DNA from: Amycolatopsis decaplanina DSM 44594 | Lineage (GTDB): Bacteria > Actinomycetota > Actinomycetes > Mycobacteriales > Pseudonocardiaceae | Assembly: GCF_000342005.1 (NCBI RefSeq) | Contig: NZ_AOHO01000058.1 | Span: 248,001 to 312,000, forward strand | Length of the DNA: 64,000 nt | Direction: 5' to 3' | Shown: positions 51,408 through 58,459 of the stretch, piece by piece | Layout of the letters: the number at the start of each line of letters is the position of its first letter | Numbering within the stretch: the stretch's first letter is position 1 | Notes under the pieces: model-generated | The model's input: only the letters and a program-made list of their open reading frames with translations | Database searches by the model: none | Told to the model about the DNA's origin: nothing | Program-made: the position numbers and the translations under genes

Positions 51408-52223
51408 TTATTTGACCGCGCCCATCGACAGTCCCCGCACAAGGTGGTTCTGCGCGATCCAGCCGACGATCATCACCGGCAGCGACGCGAGCAGCGCGGC
51501 CGCGGAAAGCTGCGCCCAGTACAGGCCCTCGCTGGTGATGAACCCGACCAGGAACACCGGCACCGTCCCGGCCCGCGCGGCCGTGAGGTTGACCGAGTAG
51601 AAGAACTCGGTCCACGAGAAGATCACGCAGATCAGCGCGGTCGCGGCCACCCCGGGTGCGACCACCGGCATGATGATCTTCCGGAGCAGGATCGGCAGGG
51701 TCGCCCCGTCGATCCGGCCCGCCTCGATCATCTCGTGCGGCACCTCGAGGAAGAACGACCGCATCATCCAGATGGCCAGCGGCAGGTTCATCGAGGTGTA
51801 CAGGATGATCAGCGCCCACACGTTGTCCAGCAGCTGGGTGTTCTGCGAGATCACGTAGAGCGGGATGATCGCCGCCACGATCGGCAGCATCTTCGTCGAC
51901 AGGAAGAAGCCGAGCGCGTTGCTCGTCCCCTTCACCGGCGCCAGCGAGAGCGCGTACGCCGCCGGGATTCCCAGCAGCAGCACGAAAAGCGTCGAAACGA
52001 CGGTGACGAACGCCGAGTTCGACAGATACGGCAGGAAGCCGCGTTCGAGCACGCCCGCGAACTGGTCGAATGTCGGGGTGAAGAACAGTCGCGGCGGATC
52101 GGTGTAGGCGTCGGCCTCCTGTTTGAAGGCCGTGAGGATCATCCACAGCAGCGGGAACACGAACAGGATCGCGATCACCCAGGTCGCGACCGTCAGCGCG
52201 CCGGGGCCGAAGCGGCTTTTCAT
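51408..52223 (-). CDS. sugar ABC transporter permease (MalG/UgpE type)
   Basis: A 271-residue inner-membrane permease with six hydrophobic segments and the EAA loop AGRIDGATLPILLRKIIMP. ATG at 52223 overlaps the partner permease stop as ATGA. It takes substrate from the binding protein at 54504; no ATPase gene is in this operon. Confidence 0.93.
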   Translation of the reverse strand: MKSRFGPGALTVATWVIAILFVFPLLWMILTAFKQEADAYTDPPRLFFTPTFDQFAGVLERGFLPYLSNSAFVTVVSTLFVLLLGIPAAYALSLAPVKGTSNALGFFLSTKMLPIVAAIIPLYVISQNTQLLDNVWALIILYTSMNLPLAIWMMRSFFLEVPHEMIEAGRIDGATLPILLRKIIMPVVAPGVAATALICVIFSWTEFFYSVNLTAARAGTVPVFLVGFITSEGLYWAQLSAAALLASLPVMIVGWIAQNHLVRGLSMGAVK

Positions 52224-53155
52224 TTCGCGCCTCCCTGGAGCGAGAACGTGCGGAACATCAGTCGCAGCGCGAAGGTCGCGACGATCATCGTCAGGATCAC
52301 GACGATGACGCCCATCGCGGACGACTGCCCGATGTCGAAACCTTGGAACGCCCGCTGGTAGATGTAGAAGGGCAGGTTCGTGCTGGCCGTCCCCGGACCA
52401 CCTTGCGTCATCAGGAAGATCGCGTCGAAGCTGTTGACGATGTAGATCGCGCCCAGCAGTGTCGCCAGCTGCAGGAACCGGCTCAGATGCGGCAGGGTGA
52501 TCGCGGTGAACGTCCGCCAGCGGCCGGCGCCGTCGACCGACGCGGCCTCCAGCACGTCCTTCGGCTGGCTCTGCAGCCCGGCCAGGATCAGCAGCATCAT
52601 GAACGGTGTCCACTGCCAGACGACCTGGGCCATCACCGCCGCGAGCGGGAACTCCGAAAGCCAGTCGACGTCGGTGCCGAACACGAAGTGCAGCAACCCG
52701 TAGGTCGGGTCGAACATGGTCGTCTTCCACAGCAGCGCGCCCGCCGCGGGCAGGATGAGAAACGGCGTGATCAGCAGGGTCCGGACCACGCCGCGGCCGA
52801 GGAACTTACGGTCCAGCAGGATCGCCAGTCCCAGGCCGAGCAGCAGGGAGAAGAACACGCACACGACCGTGAGGACGACGGTGTTCAGCAACGCCCCGAG
52901 GAACGTCGAATCGGCGAAGACGTCGATGTAGTTCCGCAGCCCGACGAAATGCCGCGAGCCCGGCCGCACCAGGTTCCACGACTGGAACGAGTAGAACACC
53001 GTCAGCACGAACGGCAACTGCGTCACGGCGACGACGAACAGCAGGGCGGGCAGGAGCGGCAGCCGTCGTTTGAACGGCGTATCGGTGCCGCGCTTCGGAG
53101 CCGCCTTCTTCGCGGGGGCGGACTCGGTGCGGGCAGGAGCGGAGATCGTGGCCAT
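52220..53155 (-). CDS. sugar ABC transporter permease (MalF/UgpA type)
   Basis: A 311-residue permease with a charged cytoplasmic N-terminus, six hydrophobic helices and the EAA loop EAASVDGAGRWRTFTAITLP. It begins one base inside the binding-protein stop (TGATG overlap), so translation is coupled. Confidence 0.93.
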   Translation of the reverse strand: MATISAPARTESAPAKKAAPKRGTDTPFKRRLPLLPALLFVVAVTQLPFVLTVFYSFQSWNLVRPGSRHFVGLRNYIDVFADSTFLGALLNTVVLTVVCVFFSLLLGLGLAILLDRKFLGRGVVRTLLITPFLILPAAGALLWKTTMFDPTYGLLHFVFGTDVDWLSEFPLAAVMAQVVWQWTPFMMLLILAGLQSQPKDVLEAASVDGAGRWRTFTAITLPHLSRFLQLATLLGAIYIVNSFDAIFLMTQGGPGTASTNLPFYIYQRAFQGFDIGQSSAMGVIVVILTMIVATFALRLMFRTFSLQGGAK

Positions 53156-54504
53156 CACTGCACCCCCTGATACGACTTGCCGACGGTCTGCGCGTACTCC
53201 TGTGACTGCTTGAGTGCTTCGTCCACGGTGATCTGCCCCGCGATCGCCGCCGAAAGCTGCTGGCTCACCCGGGTGCCGAGGTCCTGGAACTCGGGGATGC
53301 CGACGAACTGGATCCCGGGGTAAGGCACCGGATTCACCATCGCCTTCCGCTGGTCGGCGTCCGCGATCCCGTCCAGCGTCGGCTGCGCGTAGGCCTTGGC
53401 GGCCTCGCGGTACTGCGGGATGTCGTAGGTCGACTTCCGCACGCCAGGCGGGACGCGGTTCCAGTCGCCGTACTCCTTGGCGACCCGCTGCACGTAGGCC
53501 TTGTCCGTCATCCAGGACATGAACTTCCAGGCAGCGGCCGTGTCCTTGGCGCCCTTGGCGACCTTCGGGATACCCAGCGCCCAGGTGTAGAGCCAGCCGC
53601 TCGCCTGCGTCTTCTCCACCGGCGCCGGAGCGTAGCCGGATTTCCCGACGATCTTGCTGGCCGACGGGTCCTCGTTCGTGCCCGCCATGACCGTGGCGTC
53701 GTACCACATCGCGGCCTGGCCCTGCGTGTACCGCGTGCCGCATTCGGAGAAGCCCGCGCTCGACGCGCCGACCTCGCCGTGGTTCCGCACGAGGTTCACG
53801 TAGAACTCGGCGGCCGCCTTGAACTCGGGGCTGGTCAGCTTCGCGTTCCAGTCCTTGTCGAACCACTGCGCGCCGAAGGTGTTGGCGACCGTGGTGAACG
53901 GCGCGAGGCTCTCACCCCAGCCGGGCTTGCCGCGCAGGCAGATCCCGGCGATGCCCTTGGCCTTGTCGTCGAGTTTCGCCGCGTACTCGGCGATCTGGGT
54001 CCACGTCGGCTTGGCGGGCATGGTGATCCCGGCCTGCTCGAACAGATCCTTCCGGTAGGCCAGGAACGACGACTCACCGTAGAACGGCACCGCGTAGAGC
54101 GATCCGTTGTGCGACAAGGATTCCTTGATGCTCGGGATGAAGTCGCCGGCGTCGTAGGACGGATTCGCCGCGATATGCGGGTCGAGGTTTTCGAGCCAGC
54201 CGTTCGCGGCCCACTGCGGCGCCTCGTAGTTGCTGATCATGACGACGTCGAACTCGCCGCCTTCGGTGGCCGTCGACGCGGTGATCTTCGCGCGTGCCTG
54301 GTTTTCGGGCAGTGACACGAATTTGAGGCTGACGCCGGGATTCGCCTTTTCGAACTCGCCGGAAAGCTCGATGGCGTCCTTCATCTGCGGGTTCGCGACG
54401 ATCGCGACGACGAGCGTCCGGTCACCGGTCCCCAGCGCGCCCGCGCCGGCGCAACCGGTGAGGGTCAGCAGGAGAACAGCGAGCAGAGCGGCTGCTTTAC
54501 GCAC
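53155..54504 (-). CDS. sugar ABC transporter substrate-binding lipoprotein
   Basis: A 449-residue family 1 binding protein. The signal peptide MRKAAALLAVLLLTLTGCAG ends in a lipobox with Cys18 for lipid anchoring. The mature part has GGEFDVVMISNYEAPQWA, typical of oligosaccharide or polyol binders. It overlaps the dehydrogenase gene by eight bases. The substrate is probably a polyol or sugar that the dehydrogenase oxidises. Confidence 0.93.
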   Translation of the reverse strand: MRKAAALLAVLLLTLTGCAGAGALGTGDRTLVVAIVANPQMKDAIELSGEFEKANPGVSLKFVSLPENQARAKITASTATEGGEFDVVMISNYEAPQWAANGWLENLDPHIAANPSYDAGDFIPSIKESLSHNGSLYAVPFYGESSFLAYRKDLFEQAGITMPAKPTWTQIAEYAAKLDDKAKGIAGICLRGKPGWGESLAPFTTVANTFGAQWFDKDWNAKLTSPEFKAAAEFYVNLVRNHGEVGASSAGFSECGTRYTQGQAAMWYDATVMAGTNEDPSASKIVGKSGYAPAPVEKTQASGWLYTWALGIPKVAKGAKDTAAAWKFMSWMTDKAYVQRVAKEYGDWNRVPPGVRKSTYDIPQYREAAKAYAQPTLDGIADADQRKAMVNPVPYPGIQFVGIPEFQDLGTRVSQQLSAAIAGQITVDEALKQSQEYAQTVGKSYQGVQ

Positions 54505-55501
54505 CTTCGCCTCCCGGTATTACCTGCACCTTCAAGCCGGCGCCGCTGCGCATGAGGGCGAGAGCGTCGGGGTACTGCTCCAGTGGCAGGGTGTCGGTGA
54601 GCAGCGCGCCCGTGTCGACGGCGCCACTGGCGACGAGGTCGAGCGCGGCACCGAAGCTGTTCATGACGGCCATCGAGCCGACGACGGTGATCTCGTCGTT
54701 GTAGATCCGGAACGGCGAAAGCGCGACGCGTGCTTCGGCGGGCGCGACCCCGAAGACCAGCAGGCGGCCTCCGCGCTGGAGCGAGTCGAAGGCGGCTTCG
54801 ATGGCCGGAGCTGCGCCGGTGCAGTCCGCGGCGGCGTCGAACTTCTCGTCGTCCAGGTCCTTCACGTCACCCGCGACCGCGACCGCGCCGAGGTCCATGG
54901 CCCGGCCGAGCCGGGCGGTGTTGCGGTCGACCACCGTGACCTGCGCGCCCGCCCGCTGCAGCAACTGCTGCATGATCAGCCCCATCGTGCCCGCGCCGAC
55001 GACGAGGAACCGCTCCCCCGCCTCGACACCGATCCGGCGCACGCCGTGGACCGCGCAGGAGACCGGTTCGACGAGGGCGCCCTGCTCCCAGGTCATCGTG
55101 TCCGGCATGCGGTAGCAGTTCGCGGAAGGAACGGCGACGTACTCGGCGAAAGCACCGTTCACGGTGTCGCCGGTCGCGTTCCAGTTCTCGCAGAGGTTCC
55201 CGCGGCCGGACCGGCAAGGCTTGCAGTAGCCGCAGAACAGCGACGGGTCGACGGCCACCCGGTCGCCGACCTTCCAGCCGCCCGGCACGTCGGCGCCGAG
55301 TTCGACGATCTCGCCGGCGAATTCGTGGCCGGGGACGATCGGATAGGGCGTCGGCGGGAAGTGCCCGTCGGCGATGTGGAGGTCGGTCCCGCAGATCCCG
55401 CAGGCACCCACCTTGACGACGACCTGGCGATCCCCCGGTTTGGGGTCGGGTACCTCGCCGACCCTGATCTCCCCGGGCTTGTCCACGATCGCGGCACGCA
55501 T
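54497..55501 (-). CDS. zinc-dependent alcohol/polyol dehydrogenase
   Basis: A 334-residue medium-chain dehydrogenase. Catalytic zinc ligands are in CGICGTDLH and GHEFAGE, structural zinc in CGYCKPCRSGRGNLC, and the NAD loop is FLVVGAGTMGLIMQQ. Sorbitol/xylitol dehydrogenases look like this. It is the first gene of the transporter operon and faces the SorC regulator. Confidence 0.93.
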   Translation of the reverse strand: MRAAIVDKPGEIRVGEVPDPKPGDRQVVVKVGACGICGTDLHIADGHFPPTPYPIVPGHEFAGEIVELGADVPGGWKVGDRVAVDPSLFCGYCKPCRSGRGNLCENWNATGDTVNGAFAEYVAVPSANCYRMPDTMTWEQGALVEPVSCAVHGVRRIGVEAGERFLVVGAGTMGLIMQQLLQRAGAQVTVVDRNTARLGRAMDLGAVAVAGDVKDLDDEKFDAAADCTGAAPAIEAAFDSLQRGGRLLVFGVAPAEARVALSPFRIYNDEITVVGSMAVMNSFGAALDLVASGAVDTGALLTDTLPLEQYPDALALMRSGAGLKVQVIPGGEGA

Positions 55502-55593
55502 GCCAGCTCCTCTTCTCTCCGCTCAAACGAGCGGGACGGGCCTATGCTTCGGACTGCATGTTCAGGCATGGTGAACTTTTCCCTGTTGTTACG

Positions 55594-55624
55594 TCAACCT
55601 TTCGGGTTGATTTCGCGCTATAGT
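55594..55624 (+). promoter_or_regulatory. likely SorC operator and promoter
   Basis: An inverted repeat TCAACC/GGTTGA (55594-55599, 55605-55610) lies just before the -10 hexamer TATAGT (55619-55624). The ATG at 55631 is only seven bases past it, so the regulator mRNA is probably leaderless and autoregulated. The same site is 93 bp from the divergent dehydrogenase start. Confidence 0.6.
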
Positions 55625-55630
55625 GCTCAT

Positions 55631-56611
55631 ATGAGCGGCAGGAAACAGAGTCCCGGCTTGGTGGAGTCGCTGCGCCTGGCCGCCGTGGCCCGGCGGTTCT
55701 ACGAGCAGGGCGCCTCGAAACTGGAAATCGCCGACGAGTTCGGGATCAGCCGGTTCAAGGTCGCCCGGATGCTGGACACGGCCAGGGAAACAGGAATCGT
55801 CACGGTCGAGTTCCGGCTGCCGGCGCCGGTCGATCTCGTGCTTTCCGAGGAGATCCGTTCCGCGTACCGGCTGGACCGGGTTCTCGTGCTCGAACGAGCG
55901 CCGGAGCCGGAATCCCGCGAAGTGGCGCGGCGGAAGATCGGCTCGCTCGCCGCCCGTCTTCTGACCGAAATCGTCACTCCGGGCGATGTCATCGGCCTGT
56001 CCTGGGCACGTTCCGTGAACGCGATGACCGAAGCCATCGAGTCACTGCCGAATTGCCCGGTCGTGCAACTGTGCGGGGTGCAGGCGGGCATGGACATGCG
56101 GGACCGGTCGGTGGAGACGGTCAGCCGGGTCGCGTCGGTGTCCGGCGGCGAGGCGTACCCGATCTTCGGGCCGCTCGTCCTCCCCGACCGCCGCACCACC
56201 GAGACACTGCGCAGGCAGCCCGGGATCGCGGAGACCTTCGGGCAGTTCAAGAACCTGACCAAGGCCGTTGTCAGCATCGGCGCGTGGAAACCCGAGGAGT
56301 CGACGGTCTACGACGCGCTCGACGAAACGGAACGGAGCGCGATAGCGAAACGCGGTGCCAAAGCGGAGGTCTCCGCGCGCCTGTTCGACGCCGACGGGAC
56401 ACCGATGTCCACCGGGCTGGCCCACCACGTGCTGGCCATCAGCGCCGAAGAACTGCTGGCTGTCCCCGAGGTCATCGCGCTGGGCTACACGGAACCGAAG
56501 GCCGAAGCGATCGACGCAGTCCTGCGTTCGGGCATGGTTTCGACGCTGATCACCGACGCCGCCGCGGCCGTCCCGCTCCTCAAGCTGGCCGAGGCTCGCC
56601 CGCTCCCCTGA
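55631..56611 (+). CDS. SorC-family sugar-binding transcriptional regulator
   Basis: A 326-residue regulator. ASKLEIADEFGISRFKVARM is the helix-turn-helix, and the C-terminal sugar-phosphate-binding domain contains GDVIGLSWARSVNAM and AYPIFGPLVLP. Divergent from the polyol dehydrogenase and transporter operon, which it probably controls through the repeat at 55594. Confidence 0.93.
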   Translation: MSGRKQSPGLVESLRLAAVARRFYEQGASKLEIADEFGISRFKVARMLDTARETGIVTVEFRLPAPVDLVLSEEIRSAYRLDRVLVLERAPEPESREVARRKIGSLAARLLTEIVTPGDVIGLSWARSVNAMTEAIESLPNCPVVQLCGVQAGMDMRDRSVETVSRVASVSGGEAYPIFGPLVLPDRRTTETLRRQPGIAETFGQFKNLTKAVVSIGAWKPEESTVYDALDETERSAIAKRGAKAEVSARLFDADGTPMSTGLAHHVLAISAEELLAVPEVIALGYTEPKAEAIDAVLRSGMVSTLITDAAAAVPLLKLAEARPLP

Positions 56612-56626
56612 CCGCGTGTCGTCCGC

Positions 56627-56710
56627 CCAATCACGCGTGATCGCCCGCCAATCACGCGAGTTCCGCCTCCAAGCACGCGAGATCGGTATTCAATCACGCG
56701 AGATCGCGAA
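56627..56710. repeat. four-copy 21-bp tandem repeat between convergent genes
   Basis: CCAATCACGCG-like units start at 56627, 56648, 56669 and 56690, spaced exactly 21 bp, with the last also running through the stop codon of the HxlR gene (56694-56696). Similar units, on the other strand, occur at 37423-37460. Confidence 0.85.
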
Positions 56711-57053
56711 ACCTGGCCGCCTCGTCCTGGGCCGCCATGACCTCGTCGCCGTACCGGAACGCCCACTCCCCGAAGGCCTCGATGGGTGCCAGCAACGTGG
56801 TCCCGAGGTCTGTCAGCGAGTACTCGACCTTCGCCGTCCGCCCACAGTCACGTCTGCTGACCAGGCCGTTGAACTCCAGCCGCCGGACCGTCTCCGTGAG
56901 CACCTTCGTGCTGATCCCGCCCAGCCGTCGCCGCAGTTCGGCCGGGCGCAGCGGTCCTTCGCGCAGGGCCCACAGCACGACGGGGTTCCACGTGTTCGCC
57001 ATCAGGTCGAAGGCCAGCCGGGCACGGCAATCGGCGAGGAAGACGTCGTTCAT
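56694..57053 (-). CDS. HxlR-family regulator
   Basis: A 119-residue winged-helix protein: MANTWNPVVLWALREGPLRP and RLGGISTKVLTETVRRLEFN are the HxlR hallmarks, and VEYSLTDLG is the wing. The single Cys pair (ADCRARL, RRDCGRT) could sense oxidants. GGAGG precedes the ATG. It is divergent from the reductase at 57130 and probably represses it. Confidence 0.9.
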   Translation of the reverse strand: MNDVFLADCRARLAFDLMANTWNPVVLWALREGPLRPAELRRRLGGISTKVLTETVRRLEFNGLVSRRDCGRTAKVEYSLTDLGTTLLAPIEAFGEWAFRYGDEVMAAQDEAARFRDLA

Positions 57054-57062
57054 CGGACCTCC

Positions 57063-57079
57063 GGTAACCATTCGGTACC
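57063..57079. promoter_or_regulatory. possible HxlR operator
   Basis: GGTAACCATTCGGTACC has GGTAC-like half-sites around a short centre and lies between the divergent HxlR and reductase starts. The spacing fits HxlR sites, but no second copy was checked. Confidence 0.4.
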
Positions 57080-57129
57080 CGCGCGGCTTTCTACGGTCGG
57101 TGTTGTCACTCGATCTTAGGGAGCAGCAC

Positions 57130-57741
57130 ATGCGTATCGGTATTTTCGGCGCGGGCGGGATGGCGGAGGCACTCGGCGGCCAGTGGGCGGCGACGGGGCA
57201 CGAGGTGATGATCGCGGCGCGCGATCAGGCCAAGGCCGACGCCCTCGCCGGGAAGATCTCCGCGCGAGCGGGGACGTGGGAAGAGACCGCTCGCGCGAGT
57301 GAAGTGATCCTGCTCGCCGTTCCCGCGCCGTCGGCGCCAGAAGTCCTTGCCGTCGCGGGGAAATCCGTCGCGGGAAAGATGCTGATCGACTGCACGAACG
57401 CGGTCGGCCCCGGCGCCACGCTCACGGCCCCCGACCAGGCCGCCCGGATCGCCGCCGCCGCGCCGGACGCGCACGTGGTCAAGGCGTTCAACCTGTGCGA
57501 CGTGGACGTCTGGCGGATGACACCACCAGTGTTCGGCGGCCGTCCGCTCGCGGTGCCGCTCTGCGGTTCACCGGAGGCCGTCGAGGTGGTGAGCTCCTTG
57601 GTCCGCGACATCGGCTGCACGCCACTGAACGCCGGCGGGCTCGACCGGGCGCGGCTCATGGAGGCGACCATGGCGTTCATGGTCGGGCTCTGGTTCGACG
57701 GCCACGACGCCCAGGCCTGTTTCCCGCCCCTTCCGGTCTGA
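57130..57741 (+). CDS. NADP/F420-dependent oxidoreductase-like protein
   Basis: A 203-residue Rossmann protein of the NADP oxidoreductase, coenzyme F420-dependent family: MRIGIFGAGGMAEALGGQW and VMIAARDQAKADAL bind the nucleotide, and VKAFNLCDVDVW resembles the catalytic region. It is probably induced together with relief of the HxlR repressor. Confidence 0.88.
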   Translation: MRIGIFGAGGMAEALGGQWAATGHEVMIAARDQAKADALAGKISARAGTWEETARASEVILLAVPAPSAPEVLAVAGKSVAGKMLIDCTNAVGPGATLTAPDQAARIAAAAPDAHVVKAFNLCDVDVWRMTPPVFGGRPLAVPLCGSPEAVEVVSSLVRDIGCTPLNAGGLDRARLMEATMAFMVGLWFDGHDAQACFPPLPV

Positions 57742-57795
57742 TTTCAGGGTCGTCCCCGATGTGCCGGGCCGGGCGGTCACGCGAACCTGTGCGAC

Positions 57796-58434
57796 ATGGG
57801 GACGAAGACCTGGCGGCAGCTGACCGTGTGGCTGCACGTCATCACTTCGGTGGGCTGGATGGGGCAGGCCTTGGCGCTGTTCACCCTCCTGGCGATCAGC
57901 CGCGCGAGCGAGGACGGCGAGATCCGCGTCGCGGCGACGTCGATGGCGCACGAGATCGACTCGCTTCTGCTGGCGCCGCTCGCCAACGCGTCGGCCTTCA
58001 CCGGCTTCATGCTCGCCGCGGCGACGGCCTGGGGATTCACCCGGCACTGGTGGGTGCTGGCGAAGTTCGCGATCACGCTCGTCCAGCTCTACGCCGGGAT
58101 CTTCCTGTTGTCCGGCGCTTTGCAGGATTCCGTGGTGGCGGCTCGGGCCGGTGATCCGGCGCCTGTGGCCCTGGTCGCCGGGACCGCGCTGATGGCGAGC
58201 GCGCTCGCGTTCCAGGCGTGGCTTTCGGTGGCGAAACCGTGGGGCAAGGTCCGCTCCGGCGCGAAGCTTCCGACGGCACCGGCATGGGTGTTCGTCGCCG
58301 CGGTCCTCGCGCCGCTCGCCGACATCACGGTGGGCCTGTTCCTTGGCTACCCGCTGCCCGCGTTGTCCCTGTTGGTGCTGATAGGTCAGCTGGTGCGGCG
58401 TCGTCTGGGGCTCGTGAGTGGTAAGGACGGTTAG
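57796..58434 (+). CDS. DUF2269-like membrane protein
   Basis: A 212-residue protein with about six hydrophobic segments, starting with LTVWLHVITSVGWMGQALAL, a pattern with a His-x5-Gly-W as in DUF2269 proteins. It ends LVSGKDG, and those codons and the stop are within the hairpin at 58407, so the 3' end seems to have been captured from the repeat. Function unknown. Confidence 0.8.
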   Translation: MGTKTWRQLTVWLHVITSVGWMGQALALFTLLAISRASEDGEIRVAATSMAHEIDSLLLAPLANASAFTGFMLAAATAWGFTRHWWVLAKFAITLVQLYAGIFLLSGALQDSVVAARAGDPAPVALVAGTALMASALAFQAWLSVAKPWGKVRSGAKLPTAPAWVFVAAVLAPLADITVGLFLGYPLPALSLLVLIGQLVRRRLGLVSGKDG

Positions 58435-58456
58435 AACCGTCCCTGCCACTCACGAG
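58407..58456. terminator. hairpin terminator, copy 2 of a dispersed element
   Basis: Arms 58411-58432 and 58435-58456 pair with two mismatches. Bases 58407-58442 are identical to 51355-51390. The stop codon of the DUF2269-like gene (58432-58434) is at the loop, and the convergent helicase gene ends at 58460. Confidence 0.85.
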
Positions 58457-58459
58457 ACG

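Noticed and set aside
56627..56710. CRISPR array
   Set aside because: The units are only 21 bp apart in total, with no spacers of unique length and no cas genes nearby.
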